11,975 nt of DNA from Flavobacteriales bacterium (GCA_947460525.1 CANHIV010000002.1:1-11975); one strand, 5' to 3'; positions 1-7,953 are shown, counted from the stretch's first letter. Translations and numbers: made by a program. Notes: generated by a model from the sequence alone, not told the origin.

Positions 1-311
1 CAAACTTGAAGAAGGAAATTACTCGTATCCTCCATGAGTCAGGATATATTTTGAACTACAAGTTCGAAGAAGGCACTCCTGGTGTAATTAAAATTGCCTT
101 GAAATACAACGCAAAAACCAAGCAACCTGCAATCGCTAAGATTGACAGAATTTCTTCTCCAGGTCTACGTAGATACGTAGGAGTAGAAGAATTGCCTCGC
201 GTGTTAAACGGCTTGGGAATTGCGGTAGTATCAACTCCAAAAGGTGTAATGACCGACAAGTCTGCTCGTAAAGAGAACGTTGGTGGAGAAGTATTGTGTT
301 ACGTATATTAA
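1..311 (+). CDS. rpsH: 30S ribosomal protein S8 (uS8), 5'-truncated by the window edge
   Basis: uS8 binds the central domain of 16S rRNA during small-subunit assembly and, in well-studied bacteria, represses its own operon. About 102 residues are visible, against roughly 130 for the family, so about 30 N-terminal residues lie left of the window. A TTG at position 6 could be read as a start, but the frame stays open to base 1 and the codons before it read Asn-Leu, matching the family's internal SNLKKEIT-type segment. The TTG is therefore an internal Leu codon. Family segments are plain: GYILNYKFEEG, the KQPAI stretch, ISSPGLRRYVG, ELPRVLNGLGIAVVSTPKGVM, and the C-terminal GGEVLCYVY. It ends in TAA 11 bases before rplF, as in the usual spc operon order. 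Confidence 0.97.
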   Translation, partial: NLKKEITRILHESGYILNYKFEEGTPGVIKIALKYNAKTKQPAIAKIDRISSPGLRRYVGVEELPRVLNGLGIAVVSTPKGVMTDKSARKENVGGEVLCYVY

Positions 312-322
312 TATCATAGATC

Positions 323-874
323 ATGTCAAGAATAGGAAAATTACCCATTAGCATTCCTGCAGGCGTTGAAGTATCGATGTCTAATGGTGTGATTCGTGTA
401 AAGGGTCCAAAAGGGGAGCTTACACAAGAAATCACAGGGGCGGTGCACGTAGAAGTTGCAGATGGATCTGTTACAGTTACACGTTCATCAGAGCACAAGG
501 ATGCTCGTTCTAAGCACGGTTTGTATCGCGCTTTGATCAACAACATGATTGTTGGTGTTAGTACAGGTTGGACCAAGAATTTAGAGATGATTGGTGTTGG
601 TTACCGTGCCAAAGCGGCAGGTCAGCAATTGGAGATGACTTTAGGATTTAGCCATCCTATCGTATTCGAATTGCCAACTGAAATAACGGTTACTGCAAAG
701 GCAGAAAAGGGAGAGAACCCAACAATTATTCTCGAGTCATTTGACAAACAATTAATCGGACAGGTAGCTGCAAAGATTCGTTCATTGCGCGCTCCAGAGC
801 CGTACAAAGGAAAAGGTGTTCGTTACGTTGGTGAGTTTGTTCGCAAGAAAGCGGGTAAGTCAGCAGCTAAATAA
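323..874 (+). CDS. rplF: 50S ribosomal protein L6 (uL6)
   Basis: uL6 sits near the sarcin-ricin loop and the factor-binding site of the large subunit. The product is 183 residues, a normal length. It opens with MSRIGKLPISIPAGV, shows the duplicated beta-alpha fold expected of the family, and carries the C-terminal signature around residues 156-170 (APEPYKGKGVRYVGE), followed by a basic tail. The ATG at 323 is fixed by the conserved N-terminus. No Shine-Dalgarno sequence precedes it; the leader reads CATAGATC directly before ATG. It lies between rpsH and rplR with gaps of 11 and 9 bases, so it is almost certainly co-transcribed with them. Confidence 0.98.
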   Translation: MSRIGKLPISIPAGVEVSMSNGVIRVKGPKGELTQEITGAVHVEVADGSVTVTRSSEHKDARSKHGLYRALINNMIVGVSTGWTKNLEMIGVGYRAKAAGQQLEMTLGFSHPIVFELPTEITVTAKAEKGENPTIILESFDKQLIGQVAAKIRSLRAPEPYKGKGVRYVGEFVRKKAGKSAAK

Positions 875-883
875 TCATAGACT

Positions 884-1237
884 ATGGCATTCACAAAAGA
901 AGCAAGAAGAGCAAAAATTCGTACCCGCATTCGTTCAACGATCAAGGGTACAGCAGAGAAACCCCGCTTGTCTGTATTCCGCAGTAACAAGCAGATTTAT
1001 GCTCAGATTATCGATGACAATCAAGGTACAACTTTGGTTTCAGCTGGATCTGCATACATCAAGGAATCTCACAACATGCCTAAAATCGACCAGGCAAAGG
1101 TTGTGGGTAAAACTATCGCAGAGAGAGCAAAAGCAGCAGGAATTGAGTCTGTAGTTTTTGATCGTGGTGGTTACTTGTATCACGGAAGAGTTAAATCATT
1201 GGCCGAGGCTGCTCGTGAAGCAGGGCTTAAATTCTGA
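884..1237 (+). CDS. rplR: 50S ribosomal protein L18 (uL18)
   Basis: uL18 binds 5S rRNA and helps place it in the central protuberance of the large subunit. The product is 117 residues, typical for bacteria. Family features include the basic N-terminal segment ([13 protein letters not shown]), the [20 protein letters not shown] block at about residues 26-45, and the C-terminal [19 protein letters not shown] ending. The ATG at 884 gives the family N-terminus and lies 9 bases after rplF. The leader (CATAGACT before ATG) lacks a Shine-Dalgarno motif and resembles the rplF leader. Only 5 bases separate it from rpsE. Confidence 0.98.
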   Translation: MAFTKEARRAKIRTRIRSTIKGTAEKPRLSVFRSNKQIYAQIIDDNQGTTLVSAGSAYIKESHNMPKIDQAKVVGKTIAERAKAAGIESVVFDRGGYLYHGRVKSLAEAAREAGLKF

Positions 1238-1242
1238 TAATC

Positions 1243-1755
1243 ATGGCAGAAGTAAAAAACGTTCGCTCTAGCGAAACAGAATTGAAAGATAAATTGGTTG
1301 CGGTTAACCGTGTTACCAAGGTTACCAAAGGAGGACGTACCTTCGGATTCGCAGCTATCGTAGTTGTAGGAAACGAAAATGGTATTGTTGGTCATGGTTT
1401 AGGAAAGTCAAAGGAAGTTGCTGAGGCAGTGACCAAGGCTATTGAAGATGCAAAAAAGAATTTGATTCGTGTTCCATTGAATCACGGAACAATTCCTCAC
1501 GAGTTTTCTGGTAAATTTGGTGGAGCTCGTGTTTTCATCAAACCAGCGTCTCACGGAACTGGAGTTATTGCCGGTGGTGCGATGCGTGCGGTATTGGAAT
1601 CTGCAGGAGTAACTGACGTATTGGCTAAGTCCAAAGGTTCTTCAAATCCACACAACGTAGTAAAGGCTACATTGAATGCTCTAGCAGGATTGCGTGACCC
1701 ACGTGAGATCGCAAGAATGCGTGGTATTACATTAGATAAAGTGTTCAACGGATAA
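1243..1755 (+). CDS. rpsE: 30S ribosomal protein S5 (uS5)
   Basis: uS5 lies near the decoding centre and mRNA entry channel and influences translational accuracy. The product has 170 residues. The N-terminal double-stranded-RNA-binding-like domain is visible at about residues 14-77, with the conserved [17 protein letters not shown] loop and [12 protein letters not shown] helix. The C-terminal domain follows, with [21 protein letters not shown] and [20 protein letters not shown]. All core motifs look intact and the length is usual. It starts 5 bases after rplR, and rpmD starts 11 bases after its TAA. Confidence 0.98.
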   Translation: MAEVKNVRSSETELKDKLVAVNRVTKVTKGGRTFGFAAIVVVGNENGIVGHGLGKSKEVAEAVTKAIEDAKKNLIRVPLNHGTIPHEFSGKFGGARVFIKPASHGTGVIAGGAMRAVLESAGVTDVLAKSKGSSNPHNVVKATLNALAGLRDPREIARMRGITLDKVFNG

Positions 1756-1766
1756 TTTTCAGCAAA

Positions 1767-1946
1767 ATGGCAAAAGTTGTTATCACACAAGTAAGAAGCG
1801 CGATTGATTATCCAAAGCGCCAAAAAGAAACGATTAAAGCGTTAGGCATTAAAAAATTAAACGTTTCTGTGGAGAAAGATTTGTCTCCAAACATCGAAGG
1901 AATGATTCGCGCAGTGAGTCATTTGTTGAAAGTTGAATACAAATAA
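1767..1946 (+). CDS. rpmD: 50S ribosomal protein L30 (uL30), 59 aa
   Basis: uL30 is a small large-subunit protein that contacts 23S rRNA. I translated it directly: it opens MAKVVITQVRSAIDYPKRQK, continues with a KALGIKKLNVSV segment, and ends in the HLLKVEYK tail. Length and the I-D-Y-P-x-R-Q-K-x-T-I-x-A-L-G pattern match bacterial L30, and its place between rpsE and rplO is the standard one. The ATG at 1767 is preceded by an A run and no Shine-Dalgarno motif; the stop is TAA at 1944-1946. It is easily missed because it has fewer than 60 codons. Confidence 0.97.
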   Translation: MAKVVITQVRSAIDYPKRQKETIKALGIKKLNVSVEKDLSPNIEGMIRAVSHLLKVEYK

Positions 1947-1963
1947 ACTTTAAAACGAGTACA

Positions 1964-2410
1964 ATGAAATTAAATACATTAAAACCAGCTGAAGGTTCAG
2001 TAAAGAACCGCAAGCGTATTGGTCGTGGTGAAGGATCTGGACACGGTGGAACATCAACACGTGGTCACAAGGGTGCTGGATCTCGCTCAGGAAATAAAAG
2101 AAAGATTGGTTTCGAAGGTGGTCAAATGCCATTGCAACGCCGTCTTCCAAAATATGGTTTCCGCAACTTCAATAGAGTGGAGTATAAAGGAATCAATTTG
2201 GATACTTTGTCTAATTTGGCTGAAAAGTTCAATTTGACCGAAGTTACCCATGAGATTTTGGTTCAAAATGGAATCTGCTCAAAAAATGATTTGGTGAAAA
2301 TCTTGGGCCGTGGTGAGTTAAAAGCAAAAATGAATGTTACTGCTCATGGGTTTTCAGCAGCTGCTAAAACAGCTATTGAAAACAATGGTGGAGTAGTTAC
2401 AGTATTATAA
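1964..2410 (+). CDS. rplO: 50S ribosomal protein L15 (uL15)
   Basis: uL15 is an assembly protein of the large subunit with a long basic N-terminal extension that threads into 23S rRNA. The product is 148 residues, a normal length. The Gly/Arg/Lys-rich extension is seen at about residues 10-45 (RIGRGEGSGHGGTSTRGHKG), followed by GFEGGQMPLQRRLPKYGFRN. The globular C-terminal domain ends GFSAAAKTAIENNGGVVTVL. The ATG at 1964 gives the conserved MKLNTLKPAEGS start. secY follows after 13 bases, the classic rplO-secY pair. Confidence 0.98.
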   Translation: MKLNTLKPAEGSVKNRKRIGRGEGSGHGGTSTRGHKGAGSRSGNKRKIGFEGGQMPLQRRLPKYGFRNFNRVEYKGINLDTLSNLAEKFNLTEVTHEILVQNGICSKNDLVKILGRGELKAKMNVTAHGFSAAAKTAIENNGGVVTVL

Positions 2411-2423
2411 TCGGATTGATCGT

Positions 2424-3758
2424 ATGAAAGGCTTTATTCAAAAGATAAAAGACATTTGGCATCACGAAGAACTTCGTCGCAAAATTGGCTACACTTTAAT
2501 GTTGTTGTTGATTTATCGTGTGGGTTCGTTTATCGTTCTACCAGGTGTTGATTCTACAAAATTGGATGCAGGTGCGCAAGGTGGATTGCTAGGATTTCTA
2601 GGTTTATTCACTGGAGGTGCATTTACTCGTGTGTCTATTTTTGCCTTGGGAGTAATGCCATACATTTCGGCATCCATTATCATTCAATTATTGGGTTTAG
2701 CTGTTCCAGCGATCCAAAAAATGCAAAGAGAGGGCGAGTCAGGACGTAAGAAATTGAACCAATGGATGCGCATGTTGACTATTGCAATCGGGTTGGTGCA
2801 AGCACCAGGTTATATCGCTCAGTATGTGCCGGGAAATGCTCATCCTGCTGGATCATTGTGGATTGTGTCTGCAGTTATTATTTTGACTTGTAGTACACTT
2901 TTTGTAATGTGGTTGGGTGAGAAAATAACGGACAAAGGAATTGGTAACGGTACCTCTTTGATTATCATGACGGGTATCATTTCAGATATTCCTAGAGGGT
3001 TTTATTCTGAATTCGGAGCACAGACGCCTTTCTTTTTCTTGATTGAAATGGCTACTTTGATTGTGATTATTGGTGCGACCATTGGAATTATCCAAGCGGT
3101 ACGTCGTATTCCCGTTCAAATGGCGAGATTAAGTGCAGGATCTGCAAGTGGAATGCCTACGGGAGAAGCTGCAAGATCTTTCATTCCATTGCGCGTAAAT
3201 TCTGCCGGTGTAATGCCCATCATCTTTGCTCAGGCAATTATGTTCATTCCTTTGTACATGCAGAATTCTGAGACTTTTAGAGATAGCACAGTTCTTGCGT
3301 CTTTAACCCGCATTGATGGTGTTGGATACAATGTCTTGTTGTTTGTGATGATTATACTATTCACATTCTTTTATACGGCCATTGTTACCAATCCAACTCA
3401 GATCGCAGATGACTTAAGAAGAAATGGAAATTTTGTTCCTGGTGTGAAGCCTGGAAAAGATACTTCTGAATTTATTGATAGAGTTTTGTCGAATATTACC
3501 CTTCCTGGTGGTATATTTGTCGCCTTGATTGCAATTTTGCCTGCTATATTGATGTTGTTTGGTCTTGCAAAGACCCAGCAATTTGCTCAGTTTTTTGGTG
3601 GAACATCATTGTTGATCACGGTTGGAGTAATATTGGATTTGTTACAACAGATTGAAAGTCACTTGCTTTCACGTCATTATGACGGGCTTATGAAGTCAGG
3701 AAGAGTGAGAGGACGAAGTAATAATGCAGGTGCCGTAGGTACAGGTTTTACTGCTTAG
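2424..3758 (+). CDS. secY: Preprotein translocase subunit SecY
   Basis: SecY is the channel-forming subunit of the SecYEG translocon in the inner membrane; it exports unfolded proteins and inserts membrane proteins. The product is 444 residues with about ten hydrophobic segments, as expected. Recognisable parts are the first transmembrane helix near residues 20-38, the plug/TM2 region rich in Gly and Phe with VMPYISASIIIQLL, the GIGNGTSLIIMTGI segment near residue 172, PLRVNSAGVMPIIFAQAIM, the cytoplasmic loop with NPTQIADDLRRNGNFVPG near residue 322, and the C-terminal FFGGTSLLITVGVILD followed by a basic tail. Nothing looks broken. It lies between rplO and map; the map start is only 3 bases past its TAG, suggesting translational coupling. 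The secreted protease at the right of the window would be one of its clients (inference). Confidence 0.98.
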   Translation: MKGFIQKIKDIWHHEELRRKIGYTLMLLLIYRVGSFIVLPGVDSTKLDAGAQGGLLGFLGLFTGGAFTRVSIFALGVMPYISASIIIQLLGLAVPAIQKMQREGESGRKKLNQWMRMLTIAIGLVQAPGYIAQYVPGNAHPAGSLWIVSAVIILTCSTLFVMWLGEKITDKGIGNGTSLIIMTGIISDIPRGFYSEFGAQTPFFFLIEMATLIVIIGATIGIIQAVRRIPVQMARLSAGSASGMPTGEAARSFIPLRVNSAGVMPIIFAQAIMFIPLYMQNSETFRDSTVLASLTRIDGVGYNVLLFVMIILFTFFYTAIVTNPTQIADDLRRNGNFVPGVKPGKDTSEFIDRVLSNITLPGGIFVALIAILPAILMLFGLAKTQQFAQFFGGTSLLITVGVILDLLQQIESHLLSRHYDGLMKSGRVRGRSNNAGAVGTGFTA

Positions 3759-3761
3759 AAA

Positions 3762-4553
3762 GTGACGAGGGGAGGGAAGCCGGTTGTTAAAACCGAAGAT
3801 GAGATAGCGCTCATCAAAGAGAGTTCTTTACTTATTGGAAAAACACATGCAATGTTAGCCCAGCACATTATGCCGGGAGTATCCACCTTGCAACTAGATA
3901 AATTGGCACATGATTTTATAAAGGATCATGGCGGTTTTCCTGGTTTCTTAGGTTATAGTGGATTTCCCAATAGCATTTGTGCGAGTGTAAATGCCGCAGT
4001 TGTTCACGGCATACCCACAAAAGATCCTTTGAAAGAAGGTGATATTGTGTCGGTGGATATTGGTGTAATTAAGAACAACAAATGGGGTGATTCCGCTTAC
4101 ACGTTTGCAGTAGGAGAGATAGCTCAAGAGGTAAAGCAGTTATTGCAAGTTACGCTTGAGTGTTTGCAGCTAGGTATTGATCAGGCCGTTGTTGGTAATC
4201 GAGTTGGAGATATTGGTTTTGCTGTTCAACAACATGCAGAATCTTTCGGTTACGGAGTTGTTCGCGAACTTGTTGGTCATGGTGTAGGCATTCAGTTGCA
4301 CGAGCCACCAGAAGTTCCTAATTACGGCAAGAGAGGCAGTGGACCGGTTTTGCAAGAAGGTTGGGTTTTAGCAATAGAACCTATGATCAACTTGGGAACG
4401 AAGAATATAAAGCAGCTCAAGGATGGTTGGACCATTCTTACAGCAGATTTAAAACCGAGCGCTCATTTTGAGCATACGGTAGTAGTGAGGAAAAACAAAG
4501 CAGAAGTGTTATCCAGTTTTTTGGAGGTAGAAAAAGCGTTAGCTTTAAAATAA
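3762..4553 (+). CDS. map: Methionine aminopeptidase, type I
   Basis: This metalloenzyme removes the initiator Met from new proteins when the second residue is small. The product is 263 residues with the pita-bread fold signatures. By comparison with the E. coli enzyme, the five metal ligands are Asp99 (SVDIG), Asp110 (WGDSA), His173 (VGHGVG), Glu206 (AIEP) and Glu238 (FEHT). Catalytic-site histidines correspond to His82 (VVHGIP) and His180 (LHEPPEVPN). There is no long N-terminal extension, so it is type Ia-like. The GTG at 3762 is the only usable start near the family N-terminus; the next in-frame ATG would cut off about 30 conserved residues. It starts 3 bases after secY. A purine-rich GAGGGGAGGG tract lies just inside the gene rather than upstream. 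Confidence 0.96.
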   Translation: MTRGGKPVVKTEDEIALIKESSLLIGKTHAMLAQHIMPGVSTLQLDKLAHDFIKDHGGFPGFLGYSGFPNSICASVNAAVVHGIPTKDPLKEGDIVSVDIGVIKNNKWGDSAYTFAVGEIAQEVKQLLQVTLECLQLGIDQAVVGNRVGDIGFAVQQHAESFGYGVVRELVGHGVGIQLHEPPEVPNYGKRGSGPVLQEGWVLAIEPMINLGTKNIKQLKDGWTILTADLKPSAHFEHTVVVRKNKAEVLSSFLEVEKALALK

Positions 4554-4565
4554 TAAGAAAGAAAA

Positions 4566-4784
4566 ATGGCGAAACAAGCGTCGATAGAGTTAGATGGAAC
4601 GATTGTAGAGGCATTGTCCAATGCAATGTTCCGCGTTGAGTTGGAGAATGGTCACGTGATCATCGCCCATATTTCTGGTAAAATGAGGATGCACTATATC
4701 CGTATTTTACCAGGAGATAAAGTGAAAGTGGAGATGTCTCCATATGACTTAACGAAAGGAAGAATTAGTTTCAGATATAAATAA
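4566..4784 (+). CDS. infA: Translation initiation factor IF-1
   Basis: IF1 binds the A site of the small subunit and works with IF2 and IF3 to place initiator tRNA. The product is 72 residues, the usual length, and forms a single OB-fold. Family marks are MAKQ near the start, [20 protein letters not shown], the [19 protein letters not shown] block and the [15 protein letters not shown] ending. The ATG at 4566 follows an A/G-rich leader (AAGAAAGAAAA) with no clear Shine-Dalgarno match. The map-infA-rpmJ order matches many Bacteroidota and other bacteria; rpmJ follows after 14 bases. Confidence 0.98.
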   Translation: MAKQASIELDGTIVEALSNAMFRVELENGHVIIAHISGKMRMHYIRILPGDKVKVEMSPYDLTKGRISFRYK

Positions 4785-4798
4785 GAAAGTAAGAAAAC

Positions 4799-4915
4799 AT
4801 GAAAATAAGAGCCTCTATTAAAAAGCGTTCGGCGGAATGTAAGATCGTTCGTCGCAAAGGGAAGTTGTACGTAATCAACAAGAAGAACCCCAAGTACAAA
4901 CAAAGACAAGGATAA
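4799..4915 (+). CDS. rpmJ: 50S ribosomal protein L36 (bL36), zinc-free form, 38 aa
   Basis: bL36 is one of the smallest ribosomal proteins and packs against 23S rRNA. I translated it directly: it starts [20 protein letters not shown] and ends PKYKQRQG, a 38-residue match to the family. The usual zinc ligands (in E. coli Cys11, Cys14, Cys27, His33) are here Ser11, Cys14, Asn27 and Tyr33, so only one is left and zinc binding is not expected. This corresponds to the known C-minus type of L36. The ATG is at 4799-4801 and the stop TAA at 4913-4915; the gene is too short for a simple length cutoff. It lies 14 bases after infA and 29 bases before rpsM. Confidence 0.97.
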   Translation: MKIRASIKKRSAECKIVRRKGKLYVINKKNPKYKQRQG

Positions 4916-4944
4916 ACCCCAATTGGGATAACTAATATCAGAAA

Positions 4945-5322
4945 ATGGCAAGGATTGCAGGTATCGATTTACCACGTAACAAAAGAGGAGAGATAGGTCT
5001 CACTTACATTTACGGAATTGGACGTAGCACAGCACGTCGCATTTTGAGCGCTGGAGGAATTGACTTCAGTAAGAAAGTTTCAGAATGGAATGACGATGAT
5101 TTGGCGAAAATTCGTGGATTCATCACAGACGAAATCAAAGTAGAGGGTTCATTGCGCTCAGAAGTTCAGATGAACATCAAGCGTTTGATGGATATCGGAT
5201 GTTACAGAGGTGTACGTCACCGTTTGGGTTTACCATTGCGTGGACAATCAACCAAGAACAACTCTCGTACTCGTAAGGGTAAGCGTAAGACAGTTGCGAA
5301 TAAGAAAAAGGCTGTTAAATAA
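4945..5322 (+). CDS. rpsM: 30S ribosomal protein S13 (uS13)
   Basis: uS13 lies in the head of the small subunit and contacts the P-site tRNA and the large subunit through intersubunit bridges. The product has 125 residues. It opens [20 protein letters not shown], has the helix-two-turn-helix segment with [14 protein letters not shown], and the [16 protein letters not shown] signature at about residues 86-101. It ends in a very basic tail. Residue 102 is Ser ([14 protein letters not shown]), where most family members have Arg. In many bacteria this is the first gene of the alpha operon; here only 29 bases separate it from rpmJ and no obvious promoter is seen, so it is probably read from the upstream transcript. 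Confidence 0.98.
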   Translation: MARIAGIDLPRNKRGEIGLTYIYGIGRSTARRILSAGGIDFSKKVSEWNDDDLAKIRGFITDEIKVEGSLRSEVQMNIKRLMDIGCYRGVRHRLGLPLRGQSTKNNSRTRKGKRKTVANKKKAVK

Positions 5323-5346
5323 TAAATAGTACCATAGATATAGATC

Positions 5347-5733
5347 ATGGCTAAAGTAGAAAAAAAGAAAAAGAAGAATGTTGTCGTTGAGGCCGTAGGT
5401 CAAGCACACGTGCAATCTACATTCAACAACATTATCATCAGTTTGACCAACAATAGTGGTCAAGTGATCTCTTGGTCTTCTGCCGGTAAAATGGGATTCA
5501 GAGGGTCAAAGAAGAATACACCTTACGCAGCACAAATGGCTGCTGAACAATGCGGAAAAGAGGCTTTCGACTTGGGATTAAGAAAGGTAAAAGTATTTGT
5601 AAAAGGACCTGGAGCTGGTCGTGAATCAGCGATTCGTACGATCCACACCATTGGTATCGAGGTGACAGAGATTGTGGATACAACACCACTTCCTCACAAC
5701 GGATGCCGTCCACCCAAAGCCCGTCGTATCTAA
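5347..5733 (+). CDS. rpsK: 30S ribosomal protein S11 (uS11)
   Basis: uS11 forms part of the platform of the small subunit near the mRNA exit and E site. The product is 128 residues. After a Lys-rich start ([13 protein letters not shown]), conserved segments are [38 protein letters not shown] and the [12 protein letters not shown] turn. The C-terminus ends in [14 protein letters not shown]. The Asn118-Gly119 step in that ending matches the site where E. coli S11 is known to carry an isoaspartate. The leader contains two overlapping ATAGA-type words before ATG (CATAGATATAGATC). It lies 24 bases after rpsM and 18 before rpsD. Confidence 0.98.
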   Translation: MAKVEKKKKKNVVVEAVGQAHVQSTFNNIIISLTNNSGQVISWSSAGKMGFRGSKKNTPYAAQMAAEQCGKEAFDLGLRKVKVFVKGPGAGRESAIRTIHTIGIEVTEIVDTTPLPHNGCRPPKARRI

Positions 5734-5751
5734 TAAATAGTAAGTAAAGAA

Positions 5752-6354
5752 ATGGCAAGATATATTGGACCCAAAACAAAAATTGCTCGTAAGTTTCGTG
5801 AAGCAATCTTTGGCCCTGATAAAGGATTAGAAAAGCGCAATTACCCACCCGGACAACATGGTCCGAACAAGCGTCGTGCTAAGCAATCTGAATACGCAAT
5901 TCAGTTGTCTGAAAAGCAAAAAGCAAAGTATACCTATGGTATCCTTGAGCGTCAATTTGAGAATTTGTACAAAAAGGCTTCTGCTCGTCCAGGTGTAACT
6001 GGTGAGATTTTGTTGGCTTTGTGTGAATCTCGTTTGGATAATACTGTATACCGTTTGGGCATCGCTCCAACACGTTCAGGTGCTCGTCAATTGGTTGGAC
6101 ATGGTCACATCACTGTAAATGGTGAATTGGTGAACATCCCATCTTACATGTTGCGCCCTGGAGATCGTATCGCAGTTCGTGAGAAATCAAAATCATTACA
6201 ATCTATTGTATTGTCTTTGTCAAGCCGTACCAATTATGATTGGTTGGATTGGAATGAGGCAGACAAGCAAGGTGTTTACATTAAGCATCCTGAGCGCGTT
6301 CAAATCCCTGAAAACATCAAGGAACAATTGATCGTCGAATTGTACTCTAAATAA
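5752..6354 (+). CDS. rpsD: 30S ribosomal protein S4 (uS4)
   Basis: uS4 nucleates assembly of the 16S 5' domain and lines the mRNA entry channel; in E. coli it also represses the alpha operon. The product has 200 residues. The N-terminal domain starts [20 protein letters not shown] and has no four-cysteine zinc cluster, so this is the zinc-free type. The family stretch [19 protein letters not shown] is at about residues 35-53. The S4 RNA-binding domain follows from about residue 90 ([38 protein letters not shown]). It is flanked by rpsK (18 bases) and rpoA (25 bases). I see no room between rpmJ and rpsM for an E. coli-style S4-binding pseudoknot unless it includes rpmJ coding sequence. Confidence 0.98.
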   Translation: MARYIGPKTKIARKFREAIFGPDKGLEKRNYPPGQHGPNKRRAKQSEYAIQLSEKQKAKYTYGILERQFENLYKKASARPGVTGEILLALCESRLDNTVYRLGIAPTRSGARQLVGHGHITVNGELVNIPSYMLRPGDRIAVREKSKSLQSIVLSLSSRTNYDWLDWNEADKQGVYIKHPERVQIPENIKEQLIVELYSK

Positions 6355-6379
6355 TCTTTTAATTAAATACATTATTATA

Positions 6380-7372
6380 ATGGCCATTATAGATTTCGTA
6401 AAACCAGACAAAGTAATCATGCTTGATAGCAATGATTTCACTGGTTCATTCGAATTCCGTCCGTTGGAACCCGGATTCGGAATTACCATCGGTAACGCAT
6501 TGCGCCGTATTCTCCTTTCTTCATTGGAGGGGTTTGCCATCACTTCGATTAAAATCGAGGGTGTTGACCATGAGTTTTCTACTATCAAAGGTGTTGTTGA
6601 AGATATCACAGAAATCATTTTGAATTTAAAGCAAGTTCGTTTTAAATGTCAAATTGATGGAACTGATTATGAGAAGTTTTCAATCACTGTAGGTGGTCAG
6701 GATCAATTCAAGGCTGGTGAAATCGGTAATTTTACAACAGCTTTCCAAGTTTTAAATCCTGATTTTGTGATCTGTAACATGGATCCAAAGGTTAAGATTA
6801 AAATGGATTTGGTTATTCAAAAAGGACGCGGATATCGTCCAGCTGAAGAGAATAAATCAAGCAGCGCACCTACCGGTACCATTTTCATTGATAGCATCTT
6901 TACGCCAATCAGAAACGTAAAGTATAGCATTGAGAACTATCGTGTTGAGCAAAAAACGGATTACGAGAAATTAATTCTTGAAATCCAAGGTGATGGTTCA
7001 ATCACACCTAAGAATGCCCTTCAAGAGGCTGCAAAGATTCTTATTCATCACTTTATGTTGTTCAGTGACGAAAGAATTACTTTGGAAACTGAAATCAAGC
7101 GTGAGTCAGAGGAATTTGATGAGAGCAGCTTGCACATGCGTCAATTGTTGAAGACCAAATTGGTTGATATGGATTTGAGTGTGCGTGCTTTGAACTGCTT
7201 GAAGGCAGCAGATATTGACACTTTGGGTGATTTGGTTTCTTTCAATAAAAATGACTTGTTAAAGTTCAGAAACTTCGGAAAGAAATCATTGACAGAATTG
7301 GAGGAGTTGGTAGAGAATAAAGGCCTTCAATTTGGAATGAATGTATCAAAATACAAATTGGATCGCGACTAA
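6380..7372 (+). CDS. rpoA: DNA-directed RNA polymerase subunit alpha
   Basis: The alpha subunit dimerises to start RNA polymerase assembly and contacts upstream promoter DNA and activators. The product is 330 residues, the normal length. The N-terminal assembly domain (about 1-235) includes the [20 protein letters not shown] block at residues 32-51. A linker rich in Glu and Ser (about 241-252) leads to the C-terminal domain (about 255-325). There, [12 protein letters not shown] places Arg269, Asn272 and Lys275 at the positions of E. coli Arg265, Asn268 and Lys271, and FGKKSLTE matches the second DNA-contact loop. So UP-element contacts look preserved. The ATG follows a 25-base AT-rich gap after rpsD. 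Its place inside a ribosomal protein operon couples polymerase and ribosome synthesis. Confidence 0.98.
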   Translation: MAIIDFVKPDKVIMLDSNDFTGSFEFRPLEPGFGITIGNALRRILLSSLEGFAITSIKIEGVDHEFSTIKGVVEDITEIILNLKQVRFKCQIDGTDYEKFSITVGGQDQFKAGEIGNFTTAFQVLNPDFVICNMDPKVKIKMDLVIQKGRGYRPAEENKSSSAPTGTIFIDSIFTPIRNVKYSIENYRVEQKTDYEKLILEIQGDGSITPKNALQEAAKILIHHFMLFSDERITLETEIKRESEEFDESSLHMRQLLKTKLVDMDLSVRALNCLKAADIDTLGDLVSFNKNDLLKFRNFGKKSLTELEELVENKGLQFGMNVSKYKLDRD

Positions 7373-7394
7373 TCGATCAAAATAGAGTAAAGAA

Positions 7395-7934
7395 ATGAGA
7401 CACGGAAAGACAGTAAATCATTTAGGTAGAAAGGCTGAGCATCGCGAGGCTTTGTTGATGAACATGGCTTGCTCTTTGATCGAGCACAAGCGTATCAATA
7501 CTACATTGGCAAAGGCAAAAGCATTGAAAAAATATGTTGAGCCTCTATTGACCAAATCAAAAACAGATAGCACACACAGTCGTCGTATTGTATTCAGTTA
7601 TTTGAAGAACAAAGAAGCGGTTACAGAATTGTTCCGCGAAGTTTCTCCAAAGATCGCGGATCGTCCAGGTGGATATACACGCATCATTCGCTTGGGATAT
7701 CGCCCAGGTGATAACGCAGACATGTGTATGATTGAGTTGGTTGATTTCAATACCATCTACGGTAAAGAAGTTGAGAAAGCAGCGGTTAAGAAAACGACAC
7801 GTCGTGGTGGAGCTAAAAAGAAAGATGAAGGAAGTGTTGAAGCATCTGCTGAGACAAGTGCTGAAGCCGGTGAAGAAAAGCCAAAAGCAAAACGCGCGCC
7901 ACGCAAAAAGAAAGATGATTCTGCAGCAGAATAA
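7395..7934 (+). CDS. rplQ: 50S ribosomal protein L17 (bL17) with long Lys/Glu/Ala tail
   Basis: bL17 lies near the peptide exit tunnel of the large subunit. The product is 179 residues; the E. coli protein has 127. Residues 1 to about 118 are the conserved core: [20 protein letters not shown], the segment [40 protein letters not shown] and the ELVDFN ending. From about residue 125 there is a low-complexity tail with three basic patches ([24 protein letters not shown] and a KK-rich stretch between) split by acidic Glu/Ala/Ser runs, ending DDSAAE. The tail is probably disordered and may bind rRNA (inference). It is the last gene of the ribosomal cluster; a strong terminator begins 19 bases after its TAA. 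Confidence 0.97.
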   Translation: MRHGKTVNHLGRKAEHREALLMNMACSLIEHKRINTTLAKAKALKKYVEPLLTKSKTDSTHSRRIVFSYLKNKEAVTELFREVSPKIADRPGGYTRIIRLGYRPGDNADMCMIELVDFNTIYGKEVEKAAVKKTTRRGGAKKKDEGSVEASAETSAEAGEEKPKAKRAPRKKKDDSAAE

Positions 7935-7953
7935 TCCTTCAAAAAATACTATG

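Noticed and set aside
6..8. TTG as the start codon of rpsH
   Set aside because: The frame is open to the left edge and the preceding codons match the family's internal sequence, so the gene is cut by the window.
136..576. 146-codon open frame on the minus strand across rpsH-rplF
   Set aside because: It lies antisense to two certain ribosomal protein genes, has no recognisable protein character, and fits the pattern of shadow frames seen opposite other genes here.
816..1154. 112-codon plus-strand frame overlapping the end of rplF and most of rplR
   Set aside because: It is out of frame with two well-matched ribosomal protein genes and its translation looks like random Gln/Arg-rich read-through.
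2636..2643. TATTTTTG match to the -7 promoter consensus inside secY
   Set aside because: It lies deep in coding sequence with no nearby gene start; a few such matches are expected by chance in 12 kb, which also limits confidence in the intergenic ones.
5498..5848. 116-codon minus-strand frame opposite rpsK-rpsD
   Set aside because: Shadow of two strongly conserved genes; no start context or family features.
6220..6618. 132-codon minus-strand frame opposite rpsD-rpoA
   Set aside because: Shadow frame across the junction of two certain genes, with no plausible family.
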